A stretch of 64,000 nt of DNA from RI-153 sp963721725 (GTDB taxonomy: Bacteria; Chloroflexota; Anaerolineae; Caldilineales; Caldilineaceae). Positions 30,482 to 39,724 of the stretch are shown piece after piece. Under the pieces are notes generated by a model, which was not told the origin of the DNA, made no database searches, and saw only the letters and a list, made by a program, of their open reading frames with translations. Numbering within the stretch: position 1 is the first letter of the stretch; the number at the start of each line of letters is the position of its first letter. The stretch spans positions 124,001-188,000 of the forward strand of contig CAVRLX010000007.1 of the NCBI GenBank assembly GCA_963721725.1. Direction: 5' to 3'. The position numbers and the translations under genes are program-made.

Positions 30482-31117
30482 ATGCAATCGACTGTTTTTA
30501 CGTTTGATCTGCGACCCATCCGTCGCAGATTTTTGTTGGGGAGCTTGCTGCTCTTGTTGGGGTTGACCCCGCTGGTGGCCGGGCTGTTGCCCATCCGCGC
30601 CCAGGCCAACGCCTGCCCCGATCTGGTCACCAATGGCGATATGGAATCATCCACGCATTGGGTGGCCCAAAGCAACGGCTCCTATAGCCTGTTTAGCAAC
30701 TACAACGCGCGCAGCGGCAGCAGTGCCGCCTATCTGGCCGGGGTGGACGGCGCACAGGATAGCCTGCGCCAGACGCTGGCCCTGCCCGCAGGCAACCAAC
30801 TCACCCTGAGCTTTTGGTGGCAGGTCAACAGCGAAGAGAGCACAAGCGGCTGGGACGGGCTAAGCGTCTTGTTGGCAAACAGCCAGGGCACGCCGCTACG
30901 CTCGCTCTTCACCGTCACCGACCGCAACGCCAGCGCCGTGTGGCAGCAGACGATTGTCGATGTGAGCCAGTATGCCGGGCAGACGATTCAACTCCAGTTC
31001 AACGCCCGCACAGACAACACACTCGCCACCGATTTCTTTGTAGACGATGTCAGTGTGGTGGCCTGTGACACGCCCTCGGCCTCGACTTCCATCTTCTTGC
31101 CTCGCGTCCAGCGTTAA
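30482..31117 (+). CDS. Secreted jelly-roll protein (carbohydrate-binding-module-like)
   Basis: A 211-residue exported protein. Residues 1-43 hold an Arg-rich start and a signal peptide (FLLGSLLLLLGLTPLVAG, cleavage near AQA). The mature part reads CPDLVTNGDMESSTHWVAQ, YNARSGSSAAYLAG, LTLSFWWQVNSEE and IQLQFNARTDNT, then FFVDDVSVVAC, the pattern of a CBM4/9-like or MAM-like jelly roll with the usual closing VDDV strand. The C-terminal IFLPRVQR resembles tails of the surface proteins at 671 and 2278. Probably cell-surface; ligand unknown. It is followed 15 nt later by a DUF5666 gene, probably in one transcript. Confidence 0.7.
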   Translation: MQSTVFTFDLRPIRRRFLLGSLLLLLGLTPLVAGLLPIRAQANACPDLVTNGDMESSTHWVAQSNGSYSLFSNYNARSGSSAAYLAGVDGAQDSLRQTLALPAGNQLTLSFWWQVNSEESTSGWDGLSVLLANSQGTPLRSLFTVTDRNASAVWQQTIVDVSQYAGQTIQLQFNARTDNTLATDFFVDDVSVVACDTPSASTSIFLPRVQR

Positions 31118-31132
31118 AAGGTGCTATCTCTT

Positions 31133-32816
31133 ATGAAAATAAATTATCGCTCAACCTCTGTTCGCTTTCTCTCTTGGCTGGGTCTGGCGCTGGCCCTGCT
31201 GCTGATTACCATGTTCAACCAGCCGATGCTACAAGCCTCCCAGGCCCGATCCACCGTGCCGCCCGTTTCCGAAACGTTTGTGAAACTGGTCGGCCCTGTA
31301 GAGGATCAAAGCAGCACGACAATTTGGATGGTGGCGGGCATCCGTGTGGATGTTACCAATGCCCGTATCAACGAACGCATGGGCGCGGCTGCACGCGGCA
31401 CATGGGCACGCGTCGAAGGCATCTCCGATGGCAATGGGGGCCTGATTGCCCAGCGGGTCAAGGTTTTGCCGCAACAGCCCTTTATTCGCATTGAGGGCCA
31501 GTTACAAACCTTGAGCACGACCACGCTGCAGGTGGGCGGGCTGGCGCTGGCGCGCACCGTCACCACGATTGTGGCGGGTCATCCCGCCGTGGGGGATCGG
31601 GTGCAGGTGGCCGCCGCTCTGGATGCCAACGGCGCGCTCCTGGCGCTGCGTCTCCACAAGGCTGGTCAGCACGATAACGACGACAATGACCCAGATGACG
31701 ATGCCGAGACCGGACACACCCACTTGATCGGTGTGATCCAAGCGCGGCCCACGGCTGGCCGTGTGGGCATTTGGAAGATCAGCGGCATCAGCGTGGAATC
31801 CATTGCCAACACAGAGATTAACGAGCGGGTGGGGCCGTTGATGGTGGGGTCGTGGGTGAAGGTGGAGGGCGTTAGCGACGGCAACGGCGGATTGCGGGCC
31901 AGTGAGATCCGCGCGTTTCGCAGCCAAAGCACGCACAAACTCGAAGGAACCCTGAGCAGCCTCAGTGCCAGCGCCGTCGTGGTGGATGGCGTTGCCGTAC
32001 CATTGGATGCCAGTGTACAGATTAAAAAGAACCCCACGCCAGGGCAGCCTGTGCAGGTGCGGGCTGTTTTGCACAGCGACGGTACGCTGCGGGCCATATT
32101 GGTCCAGGGCAAGGGGGAAGACGATGATGACGAAGACGGCTTGATTCGTCTCAAAGGTACAGTTCGCCGCGCTGCCCGCCGGTGGGTTGGGCGAGTGGCA
32201 GATCGGCGATCACACGGTCATCGTCACCGAGGCCACGCTGATTGACGAGCATAAGGCCACGGCGGCGGTGGGGGTCAGTGTGCGTGTGAAGGCGACGCGC
32301 AGCGGCGATAGCGTGGTGGCCGTGGAAATTGTGGTCACCAAAGGCAAGAACGGCCACGATGACAAGCCCGGCAATCGCTTCATCAAGTTTGAAGGAACCG
32401 TGGAGACATTGCCCGCCGGCGGCACGCTGGGCACGTGGACGGTTAGCGGGCGCTCTGTGCTGGTGGATGAACGCACGCGCATCAAGGGCGACCACGGCAA
32501 TCTTGGCGTGGGGTCCACCGTTGAGATCAAGGGCTATCAGCGCGCCGACAATATCATCGAGGCACGCCAGATCGAAGTTGAAAAGCAGGACGACGAGGGC
32601 AAAGAGGTGGAGTTAGAAGGAACCATTGAGGTCTTGCCCGGCGACCCCCAATACATCGGCATCTGGGTTGTCTCGAACCAGACTGTACACGTCACCGCCG
32701 AGACCGAGATCGATAAACGTGGCTGGGTGCGTCTGGGCGCGCAAGTCGAGATCAAAGGCCATACGCGCGAAGATAACAGTATTGTGGCGGAAAAGATCAA
32801 AGTAGAGAAGAAGTAG
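31133..32816 (+). CDS. Exported DUF5666 repeat protein (frameshifted)
   Basis: About 560 residues with an extra base near 32170. A signal peptide (RFLSWLGLALALLLITMF) is followed by about seven DUF5666-type units of 65-85 residues. Each has the form LxGxV, then GxWxVxGxxVxV, TEI, VGxxVxVxGxxxxDGxxxAxxIxV; clear examples are IKFEGTVETLPAGGTLGTW and VELEGTIEVLPGDPQYIGIW. Asp/Asn-rich acidic linkers (DNDDNDPDDDAE, EDDDDED) separate units and could bind calcium. Start chosen at the ATG at 31133, with AAAAGG upstream; a GTG at 31121 is also possible. The domain's role is unknown. Confidence 0.75.
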
Positions 32817-32863
32817 CGCAGAAAAAGTTCTGGAAATCTGCATACGTCCTATTGGCTTTACGC

Positions 32864-32918
32864 AGAGGGGGAGTGGGCGAGTGGGTAATTAACCCAATCG
32901 CCCACTCCCCTCTCTTTT
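32864..32918 (+). terminator. Rho-independent terminator after the DUF5666 gene
   Basis: Long complementary arms (GAGGGGGAGTGGGCGAGTGG and AATCGCCCACTCCCCTCTC) around GTAATTAAC, followed by TTTT. Confidence 0.85.
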
Positions 32919-32930
32919 ATTGGCTGCAAC

Positions 32931-33013
32931 TATACAGGTGCGACGCACTCGCCAAAAATAGATTGGTTGCGAAAAGCGTGTGTGGCGAGTGCGTCGCACC
33001 CTAGATCTGTATA
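32931..33013. repeat. REPIN-like GTGCGACGCAC element, copy 2
   Basis: The cleanest copy: TATACAGGTGCGACGCACTC at the left and the matching inverse ending in CTAGATCTGTATA at the right, around GATTGGTTGCGAAAAGCGTG. It lies between a terminator and the P450 promoter. Confidence 0.85.
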
Positions 33014-33039
33014 AAGACTATTGGCTTTTATTTTGGATG

Positions 33040-33068
33040 ATGACAAATTCGCCACAGCCTGCTATACT
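33040..33068 (+). promoter_or_regulatory. Sigma-70 promoter for the P450 gene
   Basis: ATGACA and TATACT with 17-nt spacing, 60 nt upstream of the start codon. It lies just beyond the REPIN-like element. Confidence 0.65.
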
Positions 33069-33127
33069 ATTCTCGTCTTGTGAATTTTGGAACGAAGCCT
33101 TTGGTTCTGAACAACAAGGAGGGGAAA

Positions 33128-34534
33128 ATGTCTGTTGCAACACAGGAAAAGAAGCTAGCTGCGGTTAACCGAAAAGTGATTCCCAGCATGGGGGGCGGGG
33201 TGATGGGCGTCTTGCCCACATTTCAGCGCAATCCGTTGGGTCTCTATCTCGACGCCATGTACACCTATGGCGACATTGTACGGATGCGCTTTGCCCATCG
33301 CTATTCGTATGCGGTCTTTCACCCCGATTTTATCAAGCGGATTTTGATCGACAACAACCGTAACTACAAACGCAATGAGTTTGGCAACGATCTGCTCAAG
33401 GTCATCTCAGGCGAAAACTTGGTGACCAGCGATGGCGAATTCTGGCGACGCCAGCGCCGCTTGATGCAGCCGGCCTTTCACCGCAAACGCATTGAGAGCT
33501 TTGGCACGATTATCACCCACGCCGCCAGCGCCATGGTGGCCCGCTGGGAGTCCATCCCCGCCGGGCAACCTGTGCAGATGGATCAAGAGATGATGCGGAT
33601 GACGCTGCAAGTGGTGGGCGAGGCGCTTTTCAGCGTCGATCTCACCGACGATGCCCACGAATTGGGCAACGTGATCACCGTGAGCAGCGAATACTTCGCC
33701 TATCGGCTCAAGCATGTTTTTGCGCCGCCGCTCTGGGTTCCCACCCGCCAAAATCGGGAATTCAAAGAGGCTGTGGGTAGCGCCGCCGATATTGTGCCGG
33801 AGATCATCGCCCAGCGCCGCCAGCAGATCGCCGAACGAGGATCTGCTGAGGTCACGGGCCGCCCCTATGACATGCTTGATCTGTTGTTGGATTCGCGCTA
33901 CGAGGACACGGGCGAGGGCATGGAGGACGATCAACTCAACCGCGAGGTGCAGACCATGATCACCGCCGGCCACGAGACCACCTCCAATTCGTTGGCGTGG
34001 ACGCTCTATCTGCTTAGCCAGCACCCCGACGTAGAGGCCAAACTCCAGGCCGAGGTGGACAGTGTGCTGGCCGGGCGCACCCCCACGATTGACGATCTGC
34101 CCGCGCTACCCTATGGCGAACGGGTGATGGAAGAGGCCATGCGGCTCTATCCGGCGGCCTGGGCGATCTCGCGCCAGTCGATTGAATCCGATCAACTGGG
34201 CGATTATGAGTTGCCTGCCAATGCCGGGCTGGTGCTGCCCATCTATGCCATTCACCGCCACCCCGACTTTTGGGAAGAGGCCGAGCGCTTTGATCCCGAC
34301 CGCTTTACGGCGGACAAAAAGGCCGAGATGCACCGCTTCGCCTATTTCCCCTTTGGCGGCGGACCGCGCCAGTGCATCGGCAACATGTTCGCCATGATGG
34401 AAGCGCGGCTGGTGCTGGCAATGATTGTGGCCCGCTATCGCGTTCGCCTTGTCCCCGGCACAAACGTTACCCCCGAACCGCTGGTGACGTTGCGCATCAA
34501 AAACGGGCTGCCTATGACGGTGGAACGACGGTAG
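33128..34534 (+). CDS. Cytochrome P450
   Basis: A 468-residue soluble P450 with all core motifs: the I-helix oxygen-binding AGHETTSNSLAW (about residue 280), K-helix EEAMR (ExxR, about 337), and the heme-binding loop FPFGGGPRQCIGN with the Cys ligand near residue 416. The N-terminus lacks a membrane anchor. The pattern (GENLVTSDGEFWRRQRRLMQ, PAFHRKRIESF) is that of the CYP102/CYP4-like bacterial group acting on fatty acids or other lipids; substrate not determinable. The ATG at 33128 has a perfect AAGGAGG; the longer open frame upstream is rejected because it would start inside the promoter leader. No ferredoxin or reductase gene lies nearby. Confidence 0.92.
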   Translation: MSVATQEKKLAAVNRKVIPSMGGGVMGVLPTFQRNPLGLYLDAMYTYGDIVRMRFAHRYSYAVFHPDFIKRILIDNNRNYKRNEFGNDLLKVISGENLVTSDGEFWRRQRRLMQPAFHRKRIESFGTIITHAASAMVARWESIPAGQPVQMDQEMMRMTLQVVGEALFSVDLTDDAHELGNVITVSSEYFAYRLKHVFAPPLWVPTRQNREFKEAVGSAADIVPEIIAQRRQQIAERGSAEVTGRPYDMLDLLLDSRYEDTGEGMEDDQLNREVQTMITAGHETTSNSLAWTLYLLSQHPDVEAKLQAEVDSVLAGRTPTIDDLPALPYGERVMEEAMRLYPAAWAISRQSIESDQLGDYELPANAGLVLPIYAIHRHPDFWEEAERFDPDRFTADKKAEMHRFAYFPFGGGPRQCIGNMFAMMEARLVLAMIVARYRVRLVPGTNVTPEPLVTLRIKNGLPMTVERR

Positions 34535-34547
34535 AAAAGAATATGAG

Positions 34548-34610
34548 AGATTGGGTATGAGAGATTAGCGGTTCAACCTTAATACCCGATCTCCAATACC
34601 CAGTATCTCC
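34548..34610. terminator. Inverted word-repeat between convergent genes
   Basis: GAGATTGGGTAT-type words on the left are answered by ATACCCGATCTC and ATACCCAGTATCTC on the right, between convergent P450 and dnaJ genes. It can fold into a hairpin serving both transcripts. Confidence 0.5.
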
Positions 34611-34614
34611 CCGT

Positions 34615-35567
34615 TTACTGCTTCAAACTACGCAACTGTTCAAAGAGGTTGCGCTCTTCGCTGCTCAAGGTCTGGGGCAGGGCCACGCTGATTTCGGCGT
34701 AGAGATCGCCTCGACCATCCCCGCGCAGGCTAGGCATGCCCTGCCCGCGCAGCCGGAAGCGCTTGCCGTTCTGCGTGCCCGCAGGGATGGTCAGCACCAC
34801 AGGGCGCTCTAGCGTGGGGATCTGTACCTCGCCGCCCAAAACCGCCGTGTAGAGATCCACCTCTACCTTCACCGTGAGGTCGTCCTCTTCGCGGGTAAAG
34901 CGGGCGTGGGGCAGAACCTCCACCATTAGATAGAGATCGCCGGCGGGGCCACCATAGCCCTGGCCGCCCTCGCCGCTAATCCGCACACGCGAGCCAGTGC
35001 GTACCCCGGCGGGGATGTTGACCTCCAGCCGTCCGACGCCGTCGCGCTGGAGCGTACGCGTGGCCCCGCGGAAAGCTTCTTCCAGCGAGATCTGCACCGG
35101 CGCTTCCACGTCTTGGCCGCGACGGGGCGCGTGGGGCGCCCGTCAAAGGGCGTGCCCTGGGTATTGCGCCGCGGTGTCCCCGCCGCGCCGCCAAAGAGAG
35201 TCTCAAAGAAATCTGAGAAGCCGCCGTTGCCGTTGCCCGCCATGCCACCAAACATCTGCTCGTACTCTTCCGGCGAGACGGTGCGCCCGCCGCTTTGCCC
35301 AAAGCCGCGCATGTCGTCGGGGTTGACGCCCGCCCGCTCGTATTGCTGCCACTGTGCGCCAAAGCGGTCGTACTTCTTGCGCTTGTCCGCATCGGACAAT
35401 ACCTCGTAGGCCTCGCTGATCTCCTTGAAGCGCTGCTCTGCGGTTTTGTCGCCGGGGTTTTTGTCCGGGTGATATTGGCGGGCCAACTGGCGATAGGCTT
35501 TCTTAATCGCTTTATCGTCGGCGTTCTTGTCTACGCCCAAAATTTTATAATAATCTTTGTATTCCAT
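34615..35567 (-). CDS. DnaJ/CbpA-type co-chaperone without zinc finger (frameshifted)
   Basis: About 317 residues. The N-terminal J domain (MEYKDYYKILGVDKNADDKA, ARQYHPDKNPGD with the HPD motif, AYEVLSDADKRKKYDRFG) is followed by a Gly/Phe-rich region (GFGQSGGRTVSPEEYEQMFG) and, after a missing base near 35115, two C-terminal substrate-binding sandwiches (VQISLEEAFRGATRTL; VDLYTAVLGGEVQIPTLERP; GKRFRLRGQGMP). No Cys-rich zinc-finger repeats, so type II (CbpA-like). It stimulates Hsp70 ATPase. It lies 30 nt downstream of grpE, in one operon; no dnaK is in the window. Confidence 0.88.
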
Positions 35568-35597
35568 AGGGTTCTATCCTGCCCTTCACTCGGTGCA

Positions 35598-36362
35598 TCA
35601 AGTTGCTGTGCCGCTGCTCACCAGAACACGGGCTGGCCGCAAAAGTTGATCGTTAACGGTATACCCCATGCGCACCACCGCCGCCACATAATCGGCGGGG
35701 ACGTCGGGGCTAGGAAGGTGGCCGATGGCTTCATGTTGGGCCGGATCAAAAGGCTGGCCCACGGCCTCCATCCGCTGCACGCCATATTTGCGCAACGTCT
35801 CCAAAAAGGCGTGCAAGGTGGCCTCCAGGTTTTGGCGTATCGCAAGGCCAGTTTCTGGCGAAGCCACGCTTTCCATAGGCTGGGCCAAATGATGCAGCGC
35901 CATTTCCAGATGATCGGCCAGGGCCAGCATCTCTTCCAGGATCTGGTTGCGCTGCTGCATTACGTCCGTTGCGCTGCGCTGTTCCAGCCGCCGCCGATAG
36001 GTTTCGGTCTCGGCTTGCAGCCGTGTAAAGCGATCTTGCCAGTCGCCGTCGCTTTGTTGGGTGCGGTTGGCAACATGGCTGAGCGCGCTGCGTAGCTGTT
36101 CGATCTCGCTGCGGCTGGCCTGCACTTCTTCATGGAGATCAATCGCCTTTTTTGTCTGTTCGCGCAAAGCCTCTTCGGTGGCACGTAGCCGCTTTTCCTG
36201 TTCTTCATGGCTTTTCTGCAAAGCCTGATAACTCTCCACCAAGCGGTGATAATCTTCCAGCGTGGGCTGTGCGCCGCCGGCCTGTGTATCCCCTGGGCTG
36301 GTAGACCGCCGCTGCGGGGGCATCGGGCGATAGCGCCTGCCAAACGGGTCATAATAACTCAT
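35598..36362 (-). CDS. grpE: GrpE-type nucleotide exchange factor
   Basis: A 254-residue protein with a long coiled coil (about 40-150) and the C-terminal beta domain of GrpE: MESVASPETGLAIRQNLEATL, LRKYGVQRMEAVGQPFDPAQ, HEAIGHLPSPDVPADYVAAV, and VRMGYTVNDQLLRPARVLV. It releases ADP from Hsp70. The N-terminal 35 residues are Pro/Arg-rich and poorly conserved. The gene leads a two-gene operon with the DnaJ homologue. I saw no CIRCE operator upstream. Confidence 0.85.
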   Translation of the reverse strand: MSYYDPFGRRYRPMPPQRRSTSPGDTQAGGAQPTLEDYHRLVESYQALQKSHEEQEKRLRATEEALREQTKKAIDLHEEVQASRSEIEQLRSALSHVANRTQQSDGDWQDRFTRLQAETETYRRRLEQRSATDVMQQRNQILEEMLALADHLEMALHHLAQPMESVASPETGLAIRQNLEATLHAFLETLRKYGVQRMEAVGQPFDPAQHEAIGHLPSPDVPADYVAAVVRMGYTVNDQLLRPARVLVSSGTAT

Positions 36363-36528
36363 GCGTCTTTATCTCCCAGGCCAAACGCCACAATGCGCCC
36401 GGCCCTGAATTTTTCTGTGTACTGGCTTGAATCGTTATTCCACAAATCACCCTTAGGATACCAAAGGTGCGTTACTTTCCCATTACACAAGCATTAGAAA
36501 TGTGTGTGATGATGGGGAGCAGGCACGC

Positions 36529-36596
36529 CAAACGCCGAGTTTTCACACACGCGGCTTCTTTTGGTGAAAAGATGCGGCGGCGAAACTCGGCGTTTG
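36529..36596. repeat. 68-bp hairpin upstream of grpE
   Basis: CAAACGCCGAGTTT and AAACTCGGCGTTTG form perfect 14-nt arms around a 40-nt loop; each arm is itself a near-palindrome. Size and design match the paired-palindrome elements elsewhere with different bases. It lies in the 348-nt space 36363-36710, where I see no gene. Confidence 0.65.
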
Positions 36597-36615
36597 AACG
36601 CTATTGCTTTGTCCC

Positions 36616-36640
36616 TATGCAGGTGCGACGCACCTCAATA
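36616..36640. repeat. Truncated REPIN-like element
   Basis: ATGCAGGTGCGACGCACCTC keeps one terminal palindrome of the element at 32931; the rest is missing. Confidence 0.6.
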
Positions 36641-36710
36641 GATACATCGGCTTGGGGAAAAGAGTGAGGGAATGACGGTTCCACAGCCCGCCCACGGTTA
36701 AAAACGGGTG

Positions 36711-36983
36711 CTAAAAACGGGTACGGATTTCCACGGGCGCGGGCAGGGCCGCATAGAGCGTTGGGTAGACTTTGGGGCGCTGCGAGCGGCGGCTGCGCGC
36801 CAGCCAATAGCCAAGATCCACCAACCGATTACCCAGGCGCACGGTCACAGCGGGCGTGCGTTGAAGCGTCCCGGCGCGGCGGCTGGGCGGGCGCAACATC
36901 TGCCCGGCATAGTCCAATGTACGGCTGTGATAGTCGGCGGCGAGGGCGAAAAAGCGTTGGGGATCATAAGAAAAATCGATCAT
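36711..36983 (-). CDS. Small hypothetical protein
   Basis: A 90-residue basic protein beginning MIDFSYDPQRFFALAADYHS, with RTPAVTVRLGNRLVDLGYWL in the middle. The ATG is preceded by AGGAGG with good spacing, the best argument that it is real. The family is not recognised and there is no clear operon partner. Confidence 0.5.
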   Translation of the reverse strand: MIDFSYDPQRFFALAADYHSRTLDYAGQMLRPPSRRAGTLQRTPAVTVRLGNRLVDLGYWLARSRRSQRPKVYPTLYAALPAPVEIRTRF

Positions 36984-37080
36984 GGCCTGGCCTCCTGAGG
37001 ATGAAAACGAAGAATGAAAAGCATAAGGAAATTATAGAACTTATGTTCTTGTTTGTCAAAAAAAGAGGAGATTGAGGGCG

Positions 37081-37148
37081 AGCATTCCGGGAATGGAAAG
37101 GGCGATCATCGTCTATGGCGTACACTTCTGCGCCATTCCCGGAATGCC
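37081..37148. repeat. Paired-palindrome element (ATTCCGGGAAT family), copy 4
   Basis: AGCATTCCGGGAATGG and CCATTCCCGGAATGCC face each other over a 36-nt loop, between the end of the ion-channel gene and the small gene at 36711. Confidence 0.8.
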
Positions 37149-37168
37149 GACCAATCGGCCATCTGGCT

Positions 37169-39058
37169 TTACTCCGCCGCGATCACCACAATGGTGTCGC
37201 CAGGGGCGAAGGTGACCGCCACGGCCTTGTTGGGGTTAACGAAAACGCCATAGTTGCTGGCTTTGTCTGTGCTGTGGCCCAGCTTGCGATAGCCGATGGC
37301 GATTTCGCTGCGCTGACGGGCTGCTTCGACCACGGTGTAAAAATTTACAGGGCTTCCCGGTTGCACATAGCGCTCGGCGGGCTTCAAATAGACTTCGGAG
37401 CCGTCGGCGTCAAAGAGATCGGCAAAGACTGCATTGAGCGCTTTGTTCTCGGAAACTTGCGACAACAGAAGGCTGATCAGACGGCTGCTCACAATGAAAT
37501 CGTCGGCCTGGGTCACCTCGGCCAGGTTGCGGTTGCGGTTGTCCAACATTTCGCTGACAATCGAGAAGTTTTTGTCTTGACGCTGCGCAATATCGCGCAG
37601 GTGCAACAGAGTCATCAACGTCAACGCGTCGGCATGTTGGGCCTCTAGGGTGTCGGAATAGGAGAGGGTGATAACGTGGTTGTAGTTGGCAATTTCCAGT
37701 GCATCAAGCAAGGTGCGGTCTGTGGTGTCGCCCAGGTGATACGTGAACGTTTGGTTGCGTAGCCCCGCGCATTCCTCGGCCAGAATCGCTTCGGCGTCGG
37801 CCACATTCGCCACCACGGTCACGCGTGATCCCGGAGCGGCGTAGCGATCCAATTCGTTGATGATAATCGGCACACGCCAGTTCCAGCCCAAGATCAAGGC
37901 GTGTTCTGGCGCGACGATGTGGGGGACGGGCGGCACAATGGCCCCGGTCTGCACAGGCGCGATTGCCAGCCCGGAAAGGTGGATGGTGTCGTCGTCGGCG
38001 GAGATCACAATCAGGCGGTCACCTGCGCCGATGACTGTTCCGGGGGGCGGGTTGAGATGGGGTTGCCCGTTGCGCGGCGCAATTCCAATCACCGTGGACG
38101 TCTCGTAGACCTGTAGGCTCTCGTCAAAGCGTTTGCCCACCAAGCTTGGTTCTTCTTTGAAATAGATCTCGTCGCCGCCGAAATCGAGCAGTTCGGTATA
38201 GACGCTGGACAGCCCCGATTGGCGGCAGGTCTGGGCGATGATGCGGGCCACCAGATCGCCGATCAGCACAATTTCGGCCTCCTCTTTGCCCACCATGCGT
38301 GCGACAGCAAAATTCTTGGGTTCGTGTAGCTCTGCTACAATGTGATAGGGTTCGGCGCGGCGGTCGGGCGCGTTGGTAATCGCCAGCAGCGCCTTGATTA
38401 CCTCGGCGTCGGGGTTGACGTCATCAGGGGCGAGGATAATAATCGAGCGGGCGGTATGCAGGCTGGCAATCGCCAGATCAGCCATTTCAATGGGGCTGCC
38501 TGTACGGCAGACAATACGCGTGCGCCCGCTGTTGCCGATCTTGCTGCGGATCTCGTCTTCCATTTCGATCTTGTCGTTGGGGGCAAGGATCACAAGGCAA
38601 GAATGGCGTTGATTGGCATTAGCCACGATCAACTCTGAGAGAATCGGGAAGATCTGTTCCGACCAGCCCAGGATCACCGTGTGGTTTTGCTCGATGACGC
38701 GTGAGCGCCCTTTGCGTAGATCTCCGAGCCGGGCTTCAATCCCCGTGGTCAAAATACCGATAAGCGTGCTGAGGACAAAAATGCCGCCAAAAGTAACCAG
38801 TAACATGGTGAGCAAATAGGGCCACGACCCAACATCCCCGGCCACCGTGCCCGAATCCATGGTGCGCATCAGGTTCATCCACAGCAGTTGTACAAAGGGC
38901 GTGTCTGGGTCCATGCCTAACAGCCAGACTACAAAGGAAGCGATCAAAATGACCAACGCCGAAAGGAGTCCCAGCCAGCCGATGAGGGCGGAGGGGCCTT
39001 TGGAAAAGGCGTTGTCCATGGCATAGCGCAAACGGTCGGCAAAGGTAACTTTATCCAT
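37169..39058 (-). CDS. CASTOR/POLLUX-like RCK-type ion channel protein
   Basis: A 629-residue membrane protein. Two hydrophobic segments near residues 25-47 (ALIGWLGLLSALVILIASFV) and 80-105 (WPYLLTMLLVTFGGIFVLST) bracket a pore-like loop (RTMDSGTVAGDVG). They are followed by GIEARLGDLRKGRSRVIEQN and tandem nucleotide-binding RCK/TrkA-N-like domains (HTVILGWSEQIFPILSEL; HIVAPEHALILGWNWRVPII). This is the layout of bacterial relatives of plant CASTOR/POLLUX cation channels (DUF1012). The ATG at 39058 is chosen; the upstream frame runs into the leader. Likely a regulated K+ or Ca2+ channel; ion not determinable. Confidence 0.8.
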   Translation of the reverse strand: MDKVTFADRLRYAMDNAFSKGPSALIGWLGLLSALVILIASFVVWLLGMDPDTPFVQLLWMNLMRTMDSGTVAGDVGSWPYLLTMLLVTFGGIFVLSTLIGILTTGIEARLGDLRKGRSRVIEQNHTVILGWSEQIFPILSELIVANANQRHSCLVILAPNDKIEMEDEIRSKIGNSGRTRIVCRTGSPIEMADLAIASLHTARSIIILAPDDVNPDAEVIKALLAITNAPDRRAEPYHIVAELHEPKNFAVARMVGKEEAEIVLIGDLVARIIAQTCRQSGLSSVYTELLDFGGDEIYFKEEPSLVGKRFDESLQVYETSTVIGIAPRNGQPHLNPPPGTVIGAGDRLIVISADDDTIHLSGLAIAPVQTGAIVPPVPHIVAPEHALILGWNWRVPIIINELDRYAAPGSRVTVVANVADAEAILAEECAGLRNQTFTYHLGDTTDRTLLDALEIANYNHVITLSYSDTLEAQHADALTLMTLLHLRDIAQRQDKNFSIVSEMLDNRNRNLAEVTQADDFIVSSRLISLLLSQVSENKALNAVFADLFDADGSEVYLKPAERYVQPGSPVNFYTVVEAARQRSEIAIGYRKLGHSTDKASNYGVFVNPNKAVAVTFAPGDTIVVIAAE

Positions 39059-39135
39059 GAAATCTCTCGATACAGTGTACACAAAACGCCACCGGGCCAG
39101 CCGACGGCGTCGTGTTGGAGGCTCAAATTTTCGTA

Positions 39136-39164
39136 AGCATACAGGCGAACAAAGAGGCTGTCAA
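39136..39164 (-). promoter_or_regulatory. Sigma-70 promoter for the RCK channel gene
   Basis: On the minus strand, TTGACA and TATGCT are separated by 17 nt, about 80 nt upstream of the start codon. Confidence 0.65.
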
Positions 39165-39226
39165 CGCAGAGGGGATGCGTAGAATGGCGGGTATGATAAA
39201 CTCGTGGGAGCAGTGAATTTTTGGAA

Positions 39227-39312
39227 CTATCCAGGTGCGACGCACTCGCCAGAAATATGAGTGGTTGCAAAAAGCTTGTGTGGCGAGTGCGTCGCACCGT
39301 AGACCTGCATAG
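39227..39312. repeat. REPIN-like GTGCGACGCAC element, copy 3
   Basis: CTATCCAGGTGCGACGCACT at the left and its inverse ending in GTAGACCTGCATAG at the right, around GTGGTTGCAAAAAGCTTGTG. It lies between the divergent channel and cupin genes. Confidence 0.85.
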
Positions 39313-39356
39313 TTACTTTTTTACACAGATTGAGCGAAAGGCTAAAGGAGATCCGT

Positions 39357-39716
39357 ATGGCAATTTTACCCCACGACCGCAGCGATTATGAGCCGATTAA
39401 CACCCGCAGCCGCATCCCTGGCGGGCGCATTGTCACGCGCCAAAGCGCGGGCGCACTGCATATGGAATTGTGGGCGCAGACCATGCCGCCCGGCGGCGAG
39501 ATCCCGCTGCACTATCACGAATGTGAGGAGAGTTTAACCTTCCTGAGCGGCCGCGTCGAGGTGACATTGGGGGACGAAATTCATGTGGTCGAGGCTGTAA
39601 CCACTGTGTTTGTGCCAGTGGGGGTATTGCACCGTGTGGTCAACGTGGGCGAGGAAGCGGTGCGGCTGCTGGCCTTCTTCCCGGCCAGCAGCCCGGCGGT
39701 GTTGTATTTGGATTGA
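39357..39716 (+). CDS. Single-domain cupin protein
   Basis: A 119-residue small beta-barrel. Cupin motif 1 is MPPGGEIPLHYHECEESLTF (two His, one Glu for the metal) and motif 2 is VFVPVGVLHRVVNVGEEAVR with the third His. The start at 39357 has AAAGGAG; an upstream in-frame start is rejected. Cupins of this size range from sugar isomerases to dioxygenases and storage or sensing proteins, and the context gives no hint. Confidence 0.85.
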   Translation: MAILPHDRSDYEPINTRSRIPGGRIVTRQSAGALHMELWAQTMPPGGEIPLHYHECEESLTFLSGRVEVTLGDEIHVVEAVTTVFVPVGVLHRVVNVGEEAVRLLAFFPASSPAVLYLD

Positions 39717-39724
39717 GAATCTGT

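Noticed and set aside
33080..33127. Upstream start for the P450 gene
   Set aside because: It precedes the AAGGAGG site and lies in the leader directly after the -10 box.
36363..36480. CIRCE or heat-shock sigma promoter upstream of grpE
   Set aside because: No TTAGCACTC/GAGTGCTAA palindrome and no heat-shock sigma-type spacing could be found.
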